In this document: piece by piece, positions 1-8,109 of the stretch
Numbering within the stretch: the first letter of the stretch is position 1
Layout: every line of letters starts with the position of its first letter
Source: a bacterium
GTDB taxonomy: Bacteria > Armatimonadota > Chthonomonadetes > Chthonomonadales > Chthonomonadaceae
DNA: 32,624 bases
Assembly: GCA_021777995.1 (NCBI GenBank)
Contig: JAJYCW010000035.1
Span: forward strand, 1 to 32,624
Direction of reading: 5' to 3'
Translations under genes and position numbers: made by a program
Notes under the pieces: generated by a model
Seen by the model: only the letters and a program-made list of their open reading frames with translations
Told to the model about the DNA's origin: nothing
Database searches by the model: none

Positions 1-398
1 CCGATCAGAACCTATTGCAAGGTGCTGCTTTGTGTGACATAGGGACTAGCTGCGCGTGCTCGCTTCTTAGCTCCATTCTCACGGCCATTATAGACGCTGC
101 GTTAGGTGGGATTGGGGCTCTTCTAAATGGGTGTATTTCGGGTGCGCTCGCGTCGATTTGCAGCGAAATTATGGGCTACCTGTGCCATAGGTGTGATAAC
201 AATGCCGAAAGCCCTTTTTGTAGAATTGCGGGAGCAATCATGGGGGCTGTAACTGGCTGTATTGCCGGTGTGATTGGCGGCATGGTACCAAATCTTGAAG
301 AAGATGAACAGGAGCTTCTAAGCAACCTGTGGGGAGCGTTTTACGGAGGCGCTTACCCAAGCGCGGTTGACGCCGGGTGCCAATTCGCAAATAGTTGA
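1..398 (+). CDS. C-terminal tail of an Rhs protein (variable domain 1, partial at left edge)
   Basis: The frame is open to the left edge (codons in phase from position 3), so this is the end of a gene that starts outside the window; the TTG at 15 is not a convincing start. The visible 131 residues are hydrophobic, Gly/Ala-rich and contain about 11 Cys, with the local motifs NGCISGALASIC and TGCIAGVIGG, then an acidic stretch (EEDEQE) before the end. The same composition and the late GC[IV]xG motif recur in the four domains that follow Rhs cores downstream, so I infer an Rhs core lies just to the left. As the first cassette it may be the tail of the full-length rhs gene. No nuclease or other enzyme motif was recognised; toxin function is inference. 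The next gene begins 22 bases after the stop. Confidence 0.6.
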   Translation, partial: DQNLLQGAALCDIGTSCACSLLSSILTAIIDAALGGIGALLNGCISGALASICSEIMGYLCHRCDNNAESPFCRIAGAIMGAVTGCIAGVIGGMVPNLEEDEQELLSNLWGAFYGGAYPSAVDAGCQFANS

Positions 399-420
399 GG
401 CCTGAAGGGATGTGTGATAG

Positions 421-858
421 ATGCCTTTTGTAATCAAGCGCCAAGACATAGACGGTACTGACAGAACTAGCCTTATTGAACGATTTTTAAACGTGGTATT
501 TATGCCAATTGGTCGCCTAACTTCAAGCCCTTACGATCGCCTAAGGCCACGTGATTTCGTCGTTGCTGGGACGTTGCTGATTGCAGTAAGTTGCCCGGAG
601 CTCATTCCGGTTGGTCAGCGGATTATTCAGGGACTGCCGCCGCTAAGTGAGTACATCAAAGCCCCAAACCGATGGGCAACTGGCACGTATTACTATATAC
701 CGGTCTCTACTATGTTCCAGATATTCTTGATTTTCGCTACGCCGAGTGTATACCTGATTTTCGGCGGAGTGTATTTCAACTACTTCTATGCGCGTCAGAG
801 GAAAAACGGTCATGAACTCGATGATCCTGCCGCAGGTACTATATCCGAGGACACTTAG
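421..858 (+). CDS. Small two-helix membrane protein, candidate immunity protein
   Basis: A 145-residue protein of unrecognised family. It has two hydrophobic segments, about residues 46-64 and 97-122, the second followed by a positively charged stretch (YARQRKNG), and a polar acidic C-terminus. It starts 22 bases after the Cys-rich Rhs tail, so it holds the position expected for the cognate immunity gene of cassette 1. Unlike the other membrane proteins of the island it has no HEAT-like C-terminal part. Purine-rich GAAGGG lies upstream but is rather distant from the ATG. Existence as a gene is fairly likely from length, spacing and strand; the immunity role rests on position only. Confidence 0.55.
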   Translation: MPFVIKRQDIDGTDRTSLIERFLNVVFMPIGRLTSSPYDRLRPRDFVVAGTLLIAVSCPELIPVGQRIIQGLPPLSEYIKAPNRWATGTYYYIPVSTMFQIFLIFATPSVYLIFGGVYFNYFYARQRKNGHELDDPAAGTISEDT

Positions 859-987
859 CGTTTTGCAGTCGGGCACCAAATGACTGTTTTCCAGGTCAAT
901 GCTGGGAAATCCAGAACGAATGTGTGGAGTCTAATCGCAGGTAGTCTTGATGCATTAGCACCAGCATACAACGCGGGAGTAACCTGA

Positions 988-1977
988 ATGAGGGCACATT
1001 TGTGGCGAGATCTTATGCCTGCGACCCTGGTGATAGTTGGTTTAGCACTGGCGCCGTTTGTGGTTTTTGAGGCACAAGGACTGTCAATAGCCAAAACCGG
1101 AATCATTCTCTCCGTTAATTGGGCACTATGCTTGCTATCAATTTGGAGTGTACTATTGATTTCGCAACCAATGATTGTCGAGCTTAAAGGTGAGACGCTT
1201 GAATTCCGGACTCTTCTGCGACGGCGCGCTATTGCGCTTAATTCGGTACGCCTGCACGGATACTGTACAAGCAATAAATCACGTTTCTTCCTATATTCTC
1301 CTGGTTTTCTCTTGTGTATACCGATTATCTCGGAAAACCGAAGACGTCTCGCTGAAACCTTAAACGGCGTACTGCCTGCTGATGTGGTGCAGATTGACGT
1401 CGTGCCTTCCGTATCGCACTCTTACAGATTGCGGTGGAAGGTTTATCGTGGCTTAAGTGTCTTTTTCCTGCCTTTGGTATTCGCGCCTACAATAGCCCTG
1501 GGTACAGTCGTTTGCATGGCAGCATTAGAGGAACCATGGTCGGCAGTATTGACCAATACAAACCTGCTTATTGGCTGTTCTTGGCTGGTTACAGCAGGTC
1601 TAGCTGCCTCCGTGCTTTTTGAAGTTGTGGCACAAGCGATGGAATGGGGCCTCGGCGGATCTTGTACAGACTTACCGTGGTTATTGAAACACGTTTCGCT
1701 ACACCATAGCGGATATCGAAACAGGGTGCGGGCCTATATGCTTGCAAGCGTCCTTATATTACCTGGTTGCAATTTGACCGCCTGGCATCGTGAGAGGTTT
1801 CTTGAGTTGTTGGCATCGGATAATCCCGGGGTATTGGTTCCTCTATTAGGTGCATGCAGTCGTATCGCAGATGCAAACTCTATTGCTATAATCGAAAAGC
1901 ATGCTGCGAGCGACGATGGATCTGTTCGTGAGGTTGCCCAAAGGGTCCTTCTAGATTTACGCGCTCGAGTAGGATGA
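988..1977 (+). CDS. Four-helix membrane protein with HEAT-like C-terminus, candidate immunity protein
   Basis: A 329-residue protein with hydrophobic segments near residues 11-29, 38-60, 155-176 and 192-214. Residues 62-130 between the two membrane pairs look beta-rich and may be a bacterial PH-like domain, as in the genes at 4567 and 6756. The last 65 residues (helices around SIAIIEKHAASDD and VREVAQRVLLDLRARVG) look like one or two HEAT-type helical hairpins and align by eye with the ends of the genes at 2629, 5705, 8749 and 10962. The start is supported by GGGAG eight bases before the ATG. It is the second gene after Rhs tail 1 and precedes the next core. Unlike the genes at 2629 and 10962, it stops before the conserved LLHI..SPAQDSDL tail. 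Confidence 0.65.
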   Translation: MRAHLWRDLMPATLVIVGLALAPFVVFEAQGLSIAKTGIILSVNWALCLLSIWSVLLISQPMIVELKGETLEFRTLLRRRAIALNSVRLHGYCTSNKSRFFLYSPGFLLCIPIISENRRRLAETLNGVLPADVVQIDVVPSVSHSYRLRWKVYRGLSVFFLPLVFAPTIALGTVVCMAALEEPWSAVLTNTNLLIGCSWLVTAGLAASVLFEVVAQAMEWGLGGSCTDLPWLLKHVSLHHSGYRNRVRAYMLASVLILPGCNLTAWHRERFLELLASDNPGVLVPLLGACSRIADANSIAIIEKHAASDDGSVREVAQRVLLDLRARVG

Positions 1978-2035
1978 AAACTTAGTCGTTCGATAGGGCC
2001 TAAACTAATGCTCTTACCAACATCAGTTAAAGCGC

Positions 2036-2623
2036 TACGGCGGGCTTAACGGCTACTATACCGACTGGGAGACGGGGCTGCAGCTGTGTGGCCTGCGTTA
2101 CTACGACAGTGCAGCGGGGCGGTGGCTGAACCGCGACCCCATATCGTACGCTGGTGGCGTGAACGTGTACGAATACTGCGGCAACGGGCCGGTGGGCATG
2201 AGCGACGCCAGCGGGATGGCGGAGGGTGATCCAACAACTAATACTGGCAAGGGTTGTGGCATCAAGGCATTGCTATCGCTAATTGGCTCCAGCGAAGCGT
2301 TCCATAACGGATTTGATTGGAATGCGCTTTTCGCAGCAATATGCAGCGCAGTTATGAATTGCAGTGCAGGAGCAATGTGTACAGCGTTGGGCAACATTTT
2401 GAATATAGAAACACCAATAGTAGGTTGTATCGCTGGCGCAAGATGTTCGCTTACGGGTAATGTGCTTTCCGACTTGTGCACTGTTTTCAGCGATTGTCCC
2501 GGGCGTGAAAACGTACCAAAGAAGCTATGCAACATGTTGTTTTCGGCGGTTTCTGGATGCGTTAGCGGCGCAATACCAAATGTTGGAGGCATTGCAGGGC
2601 GCGCCGCCTCCGGTACTGGTTGA
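2036..2623 (+). CDS. Orphan Rhs tip 2: Rhs core plus Cys-rich C-terminal domain, no start codon
   Basis: The frame opens after a stop at 2006-2008 and reads YGGLNGYYTDWETGLQL, CGLRYYDSAAGRWLNRDP and GNGPVGMSDASG, the Rhs-repeat-associated core, up to 2215. No ATG, GTG or TTG occurs before GTG 2159, inside the core, so it is probably a silent tip used by recombination rather than a free-standing gene. The variable domain (2216-2623, 135 residues) starts MAEGDPTTN and has about 10 Cys, with motifs ICSAVMNC, GCIAGARC and SGCVSGAI, and a Gly-rich end. It overlaps or abuts the downstream membrane protein gene. The core's usual DPxG motif reads DASG here. The family is Rhs/YD-repeat; the activity of the C-terminal domain is unknown. 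Confidence 0.7.
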   Translation, partial: YGGLNGYYTDWETGLQLCGLRYYDSAAGRWLNRDPISYAGGVNVYEYCGNGPVGMSDASGMAEGDPTTNTGKGCGIKALLSLIGSSEAFHNGFDWNALFAAICSAVMNCSAGAMCTALGNILNIETPIVGCIAGARCSLTGNVLSDLCTVFSDCPGRENVPKKLCNMLFSAVSGCVSGAIPNVGGIAGRAASGTG

Positions 2624-2628
2624 TTGAT

Positions 2629-3666
2629 ATGCAATTACTTCCGTGGGGGGCATCACGCTTGGGTATTTTAAATCCATTGGACGCTGACGGCACTCCAACT
2701 CCGCATCTGGCCCACATGCAATCGTGCAATGAACAGACACTCGGGGAACTTCACGACCTGTGTTTCAACCTAATGAGGTCAGTTGGCGACGACGAGAAGC
2801 TAACTCCACTTCGTAATCGTGCTACTTGCTGGCTGGCGTTGGAGTATGTGGTGCTTGCTATAGATGCGGTATTAATCTTCGGGGTATTGGCACATCTGCC
2901 AACGGGCATTGGTTATCCACTCGCCGTTGTGTTAGTCGCTTCACTGATTCCTGTGCTATTTAAGATTGAAGTTCGACACGGTAAAGAATTTAGGAGCTCG
3001 GGCAAGTTTGAAACTGAGTTGACAGCACTAAAGTCGATAATAGCACAACATAAGCCGTTTCTTACTTCCGTTGTTTGGGACGAGCTCTGTTCGGATGATC
3101 GTAGGCTCGCCATCCGGGCCTTTATGCGCTATTCGCTACGATGTCTAGCAGTGAGCACATTGGAAAAGGATACATTAGTGCCGGTTACCGACCGACAGCC
3201 TAATCGGTTTGGCGTACTCTGTGCCCAGTATTATGGCGCCTTTGAGCCGGATTGTATCATTTTACAGGCGTTAGGCAAATTGATTCTCATTGATGGCCAA
3301 AGTTCATCTCAAATAGAATCTGCTGAGATTGCGTCTACAATTGGTGACCTGCGGCGACTTCGAAGCCCATCGTCGAACGAGCGTTTGAGTCGCAGAACTA
3401 TGCCAGATGCCGATTACGTAGCTGTCCAGACACAATTTGTGCAGTACCTTGGATGCTATGGTGACTCGAGTTCGTTACACGTTTTGGGCACTTTAGCGCG
3501 TGATAAGCGGTATCCGGCGCTTCGAACCGAGGCTAAACAGGCAATAGAACAGGTACAATCGCGCCTAGCAGGGGCAAACTGCGAACTTCTTCACATCCCG
3601 TCACCGGCTCAGGATAGCGACCTGCTGCGCAGCACCGGTAACAAGGGCGAGTCCAAAGAGTCGTAG
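2629..3666 (+). CDS. Membrane-anchored HEAT-like protein, candidate immunity protein for tip 2
   Basis: A 345-residue protein starting at ATG 2629, six bases after the tip-2 stop; a TTG at 2620 overlapping that stop is an alternative. Two membrane segments near residues 67-87 and 96-113 are followed by a long soluble helical region. Its end (SSSLHVLGTLARDKRY, then LRTEAKQAIEQVQSRLAG) resembles a HEAT hairpin and matches the end of four other island proteins. The final 28 residues, from CELLHIPSPAQDSDL to the stop, are nearly identical to the end of the gene at 10962 although the bodies differ, because they lie inside the 201-bp repeat that leads into the next Rhs core. Immunity function is inferred from position and from the shared fold. 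Confidence 0.7.
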   Translation: MQLLPWGASRLGILNPLDADGTPTPHLAHMQSCNEQTLGELHDLCFNLMRSVGDDEKLTPLRNRATCWLALEYVVLAIDAVLIFGVLAHLPTGIGYPLAVVLVASLIPVLFKIEVRHGKEFRSSGKFETELTALKSIIAQHKPFLTSVVWDELCSDDRRLAIRAFMRYSLRCLAVSTLEKDTLVPVTDRQPNRFGVLCAQYYGAFEPDCIILQALGKLILIDGQSSSQIESAEIASTIGDLRRLRSPSSNERLSRRTMPDADYVAVQTQFVQYLGCYGDSSSLHVLGTLARDKRYPALRTEAKQAIEQVQSRLAGANCELLHIPSPAQDSDLLRSTGNKGESKES

Positions 3667-3785
3667 GAAGGGAGGACTCACGGGGGCGGTGGTAGCCAGT
3701 TACGCCTACGACGCGTGGGGCGGCCGCACCGTCTCCACCACGGACCCAACGGCGGCGAGTGACCCGTATGCCGGTTACGGCGGGC
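3585..3785 (+). repeat. 201-bp direct repeat, copy 1: immunity-gene tail joined to start of an Rhs core
   Basis: This block matches 11609-11809 over 201 bp with no length change and about nine mismatches counted by eye. The last ~85 bases are identical. It contains the last 27 codons and stop of the upstream membrane protein gene, a short spacer, and the beginning of the Rhs core (VVASYAYDAWGGRTVSTTDPTAASDPYAGYGG). Beyond it, in this copy only, the core continues without a break. The repeat can serve as a homology arm for exchange of the variable modules between cores. Confidence 0.85.
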
Positions 3786-4407
3786 TTAACGGGTACTATA
3801 CCGACTGGGAGACGGGGCTGCAGCTATGCGGCCTGCGGTACTACGACAGCGCAGCTGGGCGGTGGCTGAACCGAGACCCCATATCGTACGCCGGTGGGGT
3901 GAACGTGTACGAGTACTGCGGCAACGGGCCGGTAGGCATGCGCGACGCCAGCGGGATGTTGTGGGGCTTCCTGGTTGGGACTGGGGCGGTTTTTCGACTG
4001 CCGGGTGTGCATTAGGTGCTCTCGCTGCGCTCGCGGGTGCATTACCTGAAATTCTACAAGGGAATCTCAAGTGCATCTGTGATTTGATCGGTTCCGGCGT
4101 GCTAAGTTGCTTGGCAGGCGGGTACCTGGGGCAAGTGCTCGACATCGTAGGAGCGGAAGAATTAAGTTGTCTGATTGGTGCAGCAGTTAGTCTGTTAACA
4201 GACGTTGGCACATGGCTTTGCCAGGGGATTGTCTGCCACAACGCTCCAAGTGTCCCGTCTATGGTTATACAAGCACTTGCCGATGCGGCATTAGGGTGTA
4301 TTGGTGCAGTCGCTGGCTTAAATGAGGCCGACACCCAGCAGCTTATTGCGATTTTCTTAGGGCAATTAGATGCAGATCTTGGTAACAGTGCGGTGGCAGC
4401 CTATTAG
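3674..4407 (+). pseudogene. Orphan Rhs tip 3: longest core in the window, C-terminal domain frameshifted
   Basis: The core runs from about 3674 (GLTGAVVASYAYDAWGG) to DASG at 3953-3955. The core frame then ends at a stop at 4013-4015 after LPGVH. The natural continuation is in the -1 frame: WGGFSTAGCALGALAALAG and onward to 4407, which gives a typical Cys-rich domain (about 8 Cys; motifs KCICDLIGSG, LSCLAGGYLG, ALGCIGAVAGL). The total length from the end of the core, 452 bases, is one short of a multiple of three. The break lies between about 3960 and 4000, where there is a run of five T. A one-base deletion, a sequencing error or ribosomal slippage could each explain it. There is no initiation codon at the 5' end of the core except GTG 3689. 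Confidence 0.7.
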
Positions 4408-4480
4408 CTGAATTGTAGTCTACGGAGCGGCTCAATCGGGAAGACTAGTTCAGGCCATGGGAGTTATTCACGGAAGAACG

Positions 4481-4501
4481 GTACAACGGGTTTTGTTGTA
4501 C
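4481..4501. other. Short perfect inverted repeat after tip 3
   Basis: GTACAAC and GTTGTAC, seven bases each, are separated by GGGTTTT. It lies in the 159-base gap between the Cys-rich domain and the next membrane protein gene. No T-run follows, so a terminator role is doubtful; nothing else was recognised in this gap. Confidence 0.3.
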
Positions 4502-4566
4502 ACGAAGCTTCAAGGTGCATGATTTCTCCTAAAACCGGCCGGTTCGCCAAATAGAACTGTGATTTC

Positions 4567-5523
4567 ATGTCTGAACAAACCGAAGCTAACATTCTATATA
4601 GGCCGTATGGTACCGTTACCCTGTTATGGATTTTGGGAGTGTCGTGGCCGTTATTTCTTACGGGCATGGTATACCTGCTGCGCACCCGGCCCCACGCTTC
4701 ATGGCAGGGCTGTATGCTAATGTTGGTGAGCGGATTGATCCTTGGTGTCGAGTTTCTGGTTTCGGCCTGGCGCCTGTCGATCTATCGTTATAGCCTTCGT
4801 GGTTCAGAGTTCGTTGCCAGCGTGCCGGGCAAAGTCGCTCACGTTGAACTTGAGGAGATTTGCGATGTCTTTCAGATAACACAAGCAGCTGGCAGCAATA
4901 CAACCTCCATGATAAGCGGCGATCGTATTTACGTGTTCGTTCGTGGTGGGTTAATCTGCATACCTGTCCCTCCTACCGCCGATGTGGCGCTAACTGGCGC
5001 GCTCTACCGAAGGTTGACCGAGCGTGTTTCTCAACAGGATTTAGGCCACTATGGAGATGGAGTCAAGGACGCACCCCACGCTTTAAAGAGGTACCTATTA
5101 GTTCGTCGTATGTTGCTCATAGTGACATGGGGCGGGTTTGTAGCCGTGGAATTAGGTTTTGCGGGGTTCCTTCACAAGCCGAACATACTGGTGCTTGACG
5201 AGCTCTATCTCTTCTTAATAGTTTTGCTGGGGACAGCTGTCATACCGTGTGTGCGGTTCGCCGACGATATTCACGTAATGGAGAAGATTTACATACCTCA
5301 GAATAGCTTTGGAAAGTGCGATTATAACGCACTAATATCGATCTGCCGTCTCAGTCGTTTTCCTTTCTCGGATTTTGCAGAGGTAATGTTGTCACGGGCG
5401 TTAAGATCTGGATTAACGGCAGAGTCTAACCTAAGCCCACTGAATCACGCTTGGCTTCTTGATATATTTAGTACCCGGGTGGAAGACCCAGCCGTGTATC
5501 AGGTACTTCAGCATTGGCATTGA
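4567..5523 (+). CDS. Four-helix membrane protein with possible PH-like domain, candidate immunity protein (paralog A)
   Basis: A 318-residue protein with hydrophobic segments near 17-37, 48-67, 181-201 and 211-229. The stretch from about 70 to 150 (RYSLRGSEFVASVPGK, ELEEICDVF, IYVFVRGGLICIPVP) has the alternating pattern of a bacterial PH-like beta domain after a membrane hairpin; this assignment is tentative. It is clearly related to the gene at 6756: both begin with ILYRPYG / VVYKPYA and both carry the late block RFPFSDFAEVML / QFPYSEFARAMF. It follows tip 3 by 159 bases and is followed by the 240-residue protein at 5705. No clear ribosome binding site precedes ATG 4567. Function is unknown; location suggests an immunity role. 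Confidence 0.6.
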   Translation: MSEQTEANILYRPYGTVTLLWILGVSWPLFLTGMVYLLRTRPHASWQGCMLMLVSGLILGVEFLVSAWRLSIYRYSLRGSEFVASVPGKVAHVELEEICDVFQITQAAGSNTTSMISGDRIYVFVRGGLICIPVPPTADVALTGALYRRLTERVSQQDLGHYGDGVKDAPHALKRYLLVRRMLLIVTWGGFVAVELGFAGFLHKPNILVLDELYLFLIVLLGTAVIPCVRFADDIHVMEKIYIPQNSFGKCDYNALISICRLSRFPFSDFAEVMLSRALRSGLTAESNLSPLNHAWLLDIFSTRVEDPAVYQVLQHWH

Positions 5524-5704
5524 ATGGTTAGCCGTAACCGATCCAACGTGCAGCACACATCTGCCACCTGGATTAGCATTTGGTCGTTTGACGCACGTTG
5601 TTTTTTGGTCGTCCTGGCCCATTATCGGAATGAACAACCTTATGACGCCAGTGCCAATTGGCTAGGTGCTACTGATGCAGCGAAATTAAGGGGAAATCAG
5701 AATA

Positions 5705-6427
5705 TTGAAATCTAAAGGTACATATTCAAACCAGCTTGAGAAGCTACACGCCGAGCTTGATTACGGTTTGGTGGCGTTTGTAGCGTCATTTCTCGGCCTT
5801 TACGCGGTTGTGGTGGCGTTATATGTGGTAGCGGGGTTCGTAATGCATGTCAAACCTATAAACGTACCATACGCTGTGCCATGTATGGTCGGATCAGTGG
5901 TAGGTGGCTGCCTTCTTGGAACGATTCTTTCCCGTGGGATTACGACCGTTAAAAAGCGCGAATACCTTACCTTGTTACGCCAGGAGTTAGATGATACTTC
6001 AATAGGTTCAGTTGTGGCCATGACCATAGCTGTTAGTGATTTGGCTAATTCTATGAGCACCACAGAGGTTATTGCAGCGAGTGCGTATATAGACAAATAT
6101 CGGTGCCAGATACTTGGGCAATCGCATTTGAAAATCATACTTACACTGCCTGAGACGATATGCAAGCTGTCTCCTCCGAGGATTGATGCTACGGCTCAGG
6201 CCGAGATCGCGCGTAGCCTCGCCTCTCTAGCAATAGCCAGCGGACACGAGAGGGCCATTGGCAGAATAGGAACTCTGTGCTCCCCAAAAGCTTCCTGTCG
6301 CCTAAGTGACAATGTAATTGCAGAATTGAAATCGACGTTAGGGCGCAGGGCTGAAGTAGTTTATGGAACCCGTATCCAGCGCGACGGGCATGCGACGGAT
6401 CAGGTTTCCGAAGCTGAACATTTGTAG
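5705..6427 (+). CDS. Membrane protein with HEAT-like C-terminus, candidate immunity protein
   Basis: A 240-residue protein starting at TTG 5705, with AAGGGG about ten bases upstream. Two membrane segments lie near residues 21-47 and 54-75, followed by a basic turn (VKKREY) and a helical cytoplasmic region. The end, around GHERAIGRIGTLCSP and SDNVIAELKSTLGRR, is the HEAT-like hairpin shared with the other island proteins. A decayed copy of this C-terminal part occurs at 7772-7960, so the gene pair 4567 + 5705 was once duplicated. Immediately downstream is a degenerate Rhs core. Immunity function is inferred from context. Confidence 0.6.
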   Translation: MKSKGTYSNQLEKLHAELDYGLVAFVASFLGLYAVVVALYVVAGFVMHVKPINVPYAVPCMVGSVVGGCLLGTILSRGITTVKKREYLTLLRQELDDTSIGSVVAMTIAVSDLANSMSTTEVIAASAYIDKYRCQILGQSHLKIILTLPETICKLSPPRIDATAQAEIARSLASLAIASGHERAIGRIGTLCSPKASCRLSDNVIAELKSTLGRRAEVVYGTRIQRDGHATDQVSEAEHL

Positions 6428-6429
6428 TT

Positions 6430-6600
6430 GCACTGTGGTGGCAACCGACCGAACAGCAGCGAGTGAACGGCATGCAGGCTATGGCGAGCATCGCGGGTAC
6501 TAATCTGGCTGGGAGACCGGGCTGCTGCTGTGCGGCCTGCGGTACTAGAACAGCGCTGCGGGGCCGTGTCGCGAGCACCACGGGCATCAATCGTTTCACC
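6430..6600 (+). pseudogene. Decayed Rhs core (cassette 4), variable domain lost
   Basis: The frame beginning ACT GTG GTG GCA reads TVVATDRTAASERHAGYGEHRGY, stop, SGWETGLLLCGLRY, stop, NSAAG. Compared with the intact cores (TVSTTDPTAASDPYAGYGGLNGYYTDWETGLQLCGLRYYDSAAG) it has a TAA where YT stood and a TAG where YD stood, plus many substitutions. After about 6570 the match to the core fades; no Cys-rich domain follows. The region from there to 6755 shows nothing else recognisable. Confidence 0.8.
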
Positions 6601-6755
6601 ATTCCGCGGCTCATCAATCTTAGTTAGGTTTTGTTCTGGGACGTGTTGGCATTTTCGCTACCATCTTGCAGTATCCTTGTTGGCCAAAGTGCGGTGCGCA
6701 AGTGATTGGAAGTTGGTAATCCTATGACTTTAAGAATTAGAGGGAAGTTAGGATT

Positions 6756-7715
6756 ATGTTGGAAGAGTCTGTAGTGTACAAGCCCTACGCCTCGTTTGGC
6801 TGCGGCCCGTTACTTTTAGGAATTACGATGCTCTGCCATCCGGCCTACTACCTCTTCACCAATGTACAGTACACACACCCCTTACTTCTCGCCATCGCTG
6901 TCGGTTCGAATACGCTGTTCGTGCTTATCTCTATGGTTGGTTTAGGTCTAATCATGCCCGGCAATACATTCACTATCTCCGACCGTAAGTTTGTCTACAG
7001 GTCGCTTTTTAGCAAAGTGACGATTCCGTTTGATGAAATCGTTGCCGTTATCACTATTACAGACCCTGCGGCACGTTCCAGGCGGCAAACCCTATACGCT
7101 ATGGGTGAGCGAGCAATGATTAAAATGATTACTCCTCCCGGGGAAAGGGGAGATGGTGGTAAAAAAATCAGCCAAATACTTTCTGCGCTCACTCCACCGA
7201 GCTTCGATCGTCAGCCAGCTTGCGTCCGGTCAGTAGAAATGGCAAGTCGCTCTATCCGCCTGTCTATTTTATGCCGTAAACTGTTCTACGCGGCTATATA
7301 TTTAATTATATTCAGTATTGTCGCATCACCTCTCATCAATGACAGATTTATCTCCATCGGGATGGTTTTCGCGGCTTCGACTCTTGGTCCTGCGGGGCTG
7401 CTTTTGGCTGCATTGACATACGCGCCAGCATTTAACGAAAAGGCTTTACGTGCACTCTGCTTTAACCCAGTACCAGCGTTCAAGATAGATCATAACGGGT
7501 TGGTTAGAGTCATTAAGTTACATCAGTTTCCTTACTCCGAATTTGCCCGCGCAATGTTCGCTTTGGCTGTCGGTGCAGGCTGCGGGCTATTATCTCCTAT
7601 AGACCAAGGAACCAGAAATTGGATGCAGGACGAATTTATTCCCTACTGTGAGGATGAGGATTTGGCTAATAAAGCAAAATCGCTTATTCAGAAAGCTAAC
7701 TTCCCTGTTTTATAG
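6756..7715 (+). CDS. Four-helix membrane protein with possible PH-like domain (paralog B of the gene at 4567)
   Basis: A 319-residue protein. Hydrophobic segments lie near 14-36, 42-67, 177-192 and 199-224. A beta-rich stretch at about 71-145 (NTFTISDRKFVYRSLF, VTIPFDEIVAVIT) matches the possible PH-like region of the gene at 4567, and the late segment HQFPYSEFARAMF with a following LSPIDQGTRNWM matches that paralog too. The frame is intact although its Rhs core has decayed and its variable domain is gone, so it may be kept as a stand-alone immunity gene. AGGGA and TAGGA lie just before the ATG. Function is unknown. Confidence 0.6.
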   Translation: MLEESVVYKPYASFGCGPLLLGITMLCHPAYYLFTNVQYTHPLLLAIAVGSNTLFVLISMVGLGLIMPGNTFTISDRKFVYRSLFSKVTIPFDEIVAVITITDPAARSRRQTLYAMGERAMIKMITPPGERGDGGKKISQILSALTPPSFDRQPACVRSVEMASRSIRLSILCRKLFYAAIYLIIFSIVASPLINDRFISIGMVFAASTLGPAGLLLAALTYAPAFNEKALRALCFNPVPAFKIDHNGLVRVIKLHQFPYSEFARAMFALAVGAGCGLLSPIDQGTRNWMQDEFIPYCEDEDLANKAKSLIQKANFPVL

Positions 7716-7771
7716 AACGAAGTCGAGATACACTGACAGGGCGGCTATACTGTAGCCACTTGCCTTTGTTT

Positions 7772-7960
7772 CAATACTTAGCGCACACGAGAGTGCAATT
7801 GCAAGGATGGGATCGCTGTGATCGCCAAGTGCTGAACGTCGCCTGAGTAACAACGTGATCGACGAAATAAATTTACGTTAGGTCGCCGGCCTGATGTTGT
7901 TTACCAAACCCGGCACCGGCGCGACAGGTATTTTTTACTTGATGAGCCTGCAGATCATCA
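7772..7960 (+). pseudogene. Remnant of a second copy of the 240-residue HEAT-like protein
   Basis: The DNA aligns with 6235-6400 (the end of the gene at 5705). In the matching frame it reads AHESAIARMGSL, stop, SPSAERRLSNNVIDEI, which parallels GHERAIGRIGTLCSPKASCRLSDNVIAEL, then a two-base loss near ATAAATTTACG. It has in-frame stops and no start. The rest of the 394-base gap between 7716 and 8109 shows a weak hairpin (GGCTA/TAGCC near 7743) and nothing else recognised. Confidence 0.7.
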
Positions 7961-8109
7961 TCCATGACTGCCATCGGTTAAACATTACCACATCACTCCG
8001 GGCACCGTATTGAAGTTGCATTGTTGACTAAAGTGGGCTTGCTAGTGATTAAAATAGGGCACCCACCTGTTTGAACCAATTGACATATGTAAGGGTAGAA
8101 TAGTCAACA

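Noticed and set aside
3960..4000. Programmed -1 frameshifting at the T run in tip 3
   Set aside because: No X-XXY-YYZ heptamer in the right phase and no clear downstream structure; a simple one-base loss is enough, as tip 5 shows a similar break without a T run.
5524..5715. Small frame starting right after the stop of the 318-residue gene
   Set aside because: No ribosome binding site, no recognisable sequence, and it overlaps the start of the better-supported gene at 5705.
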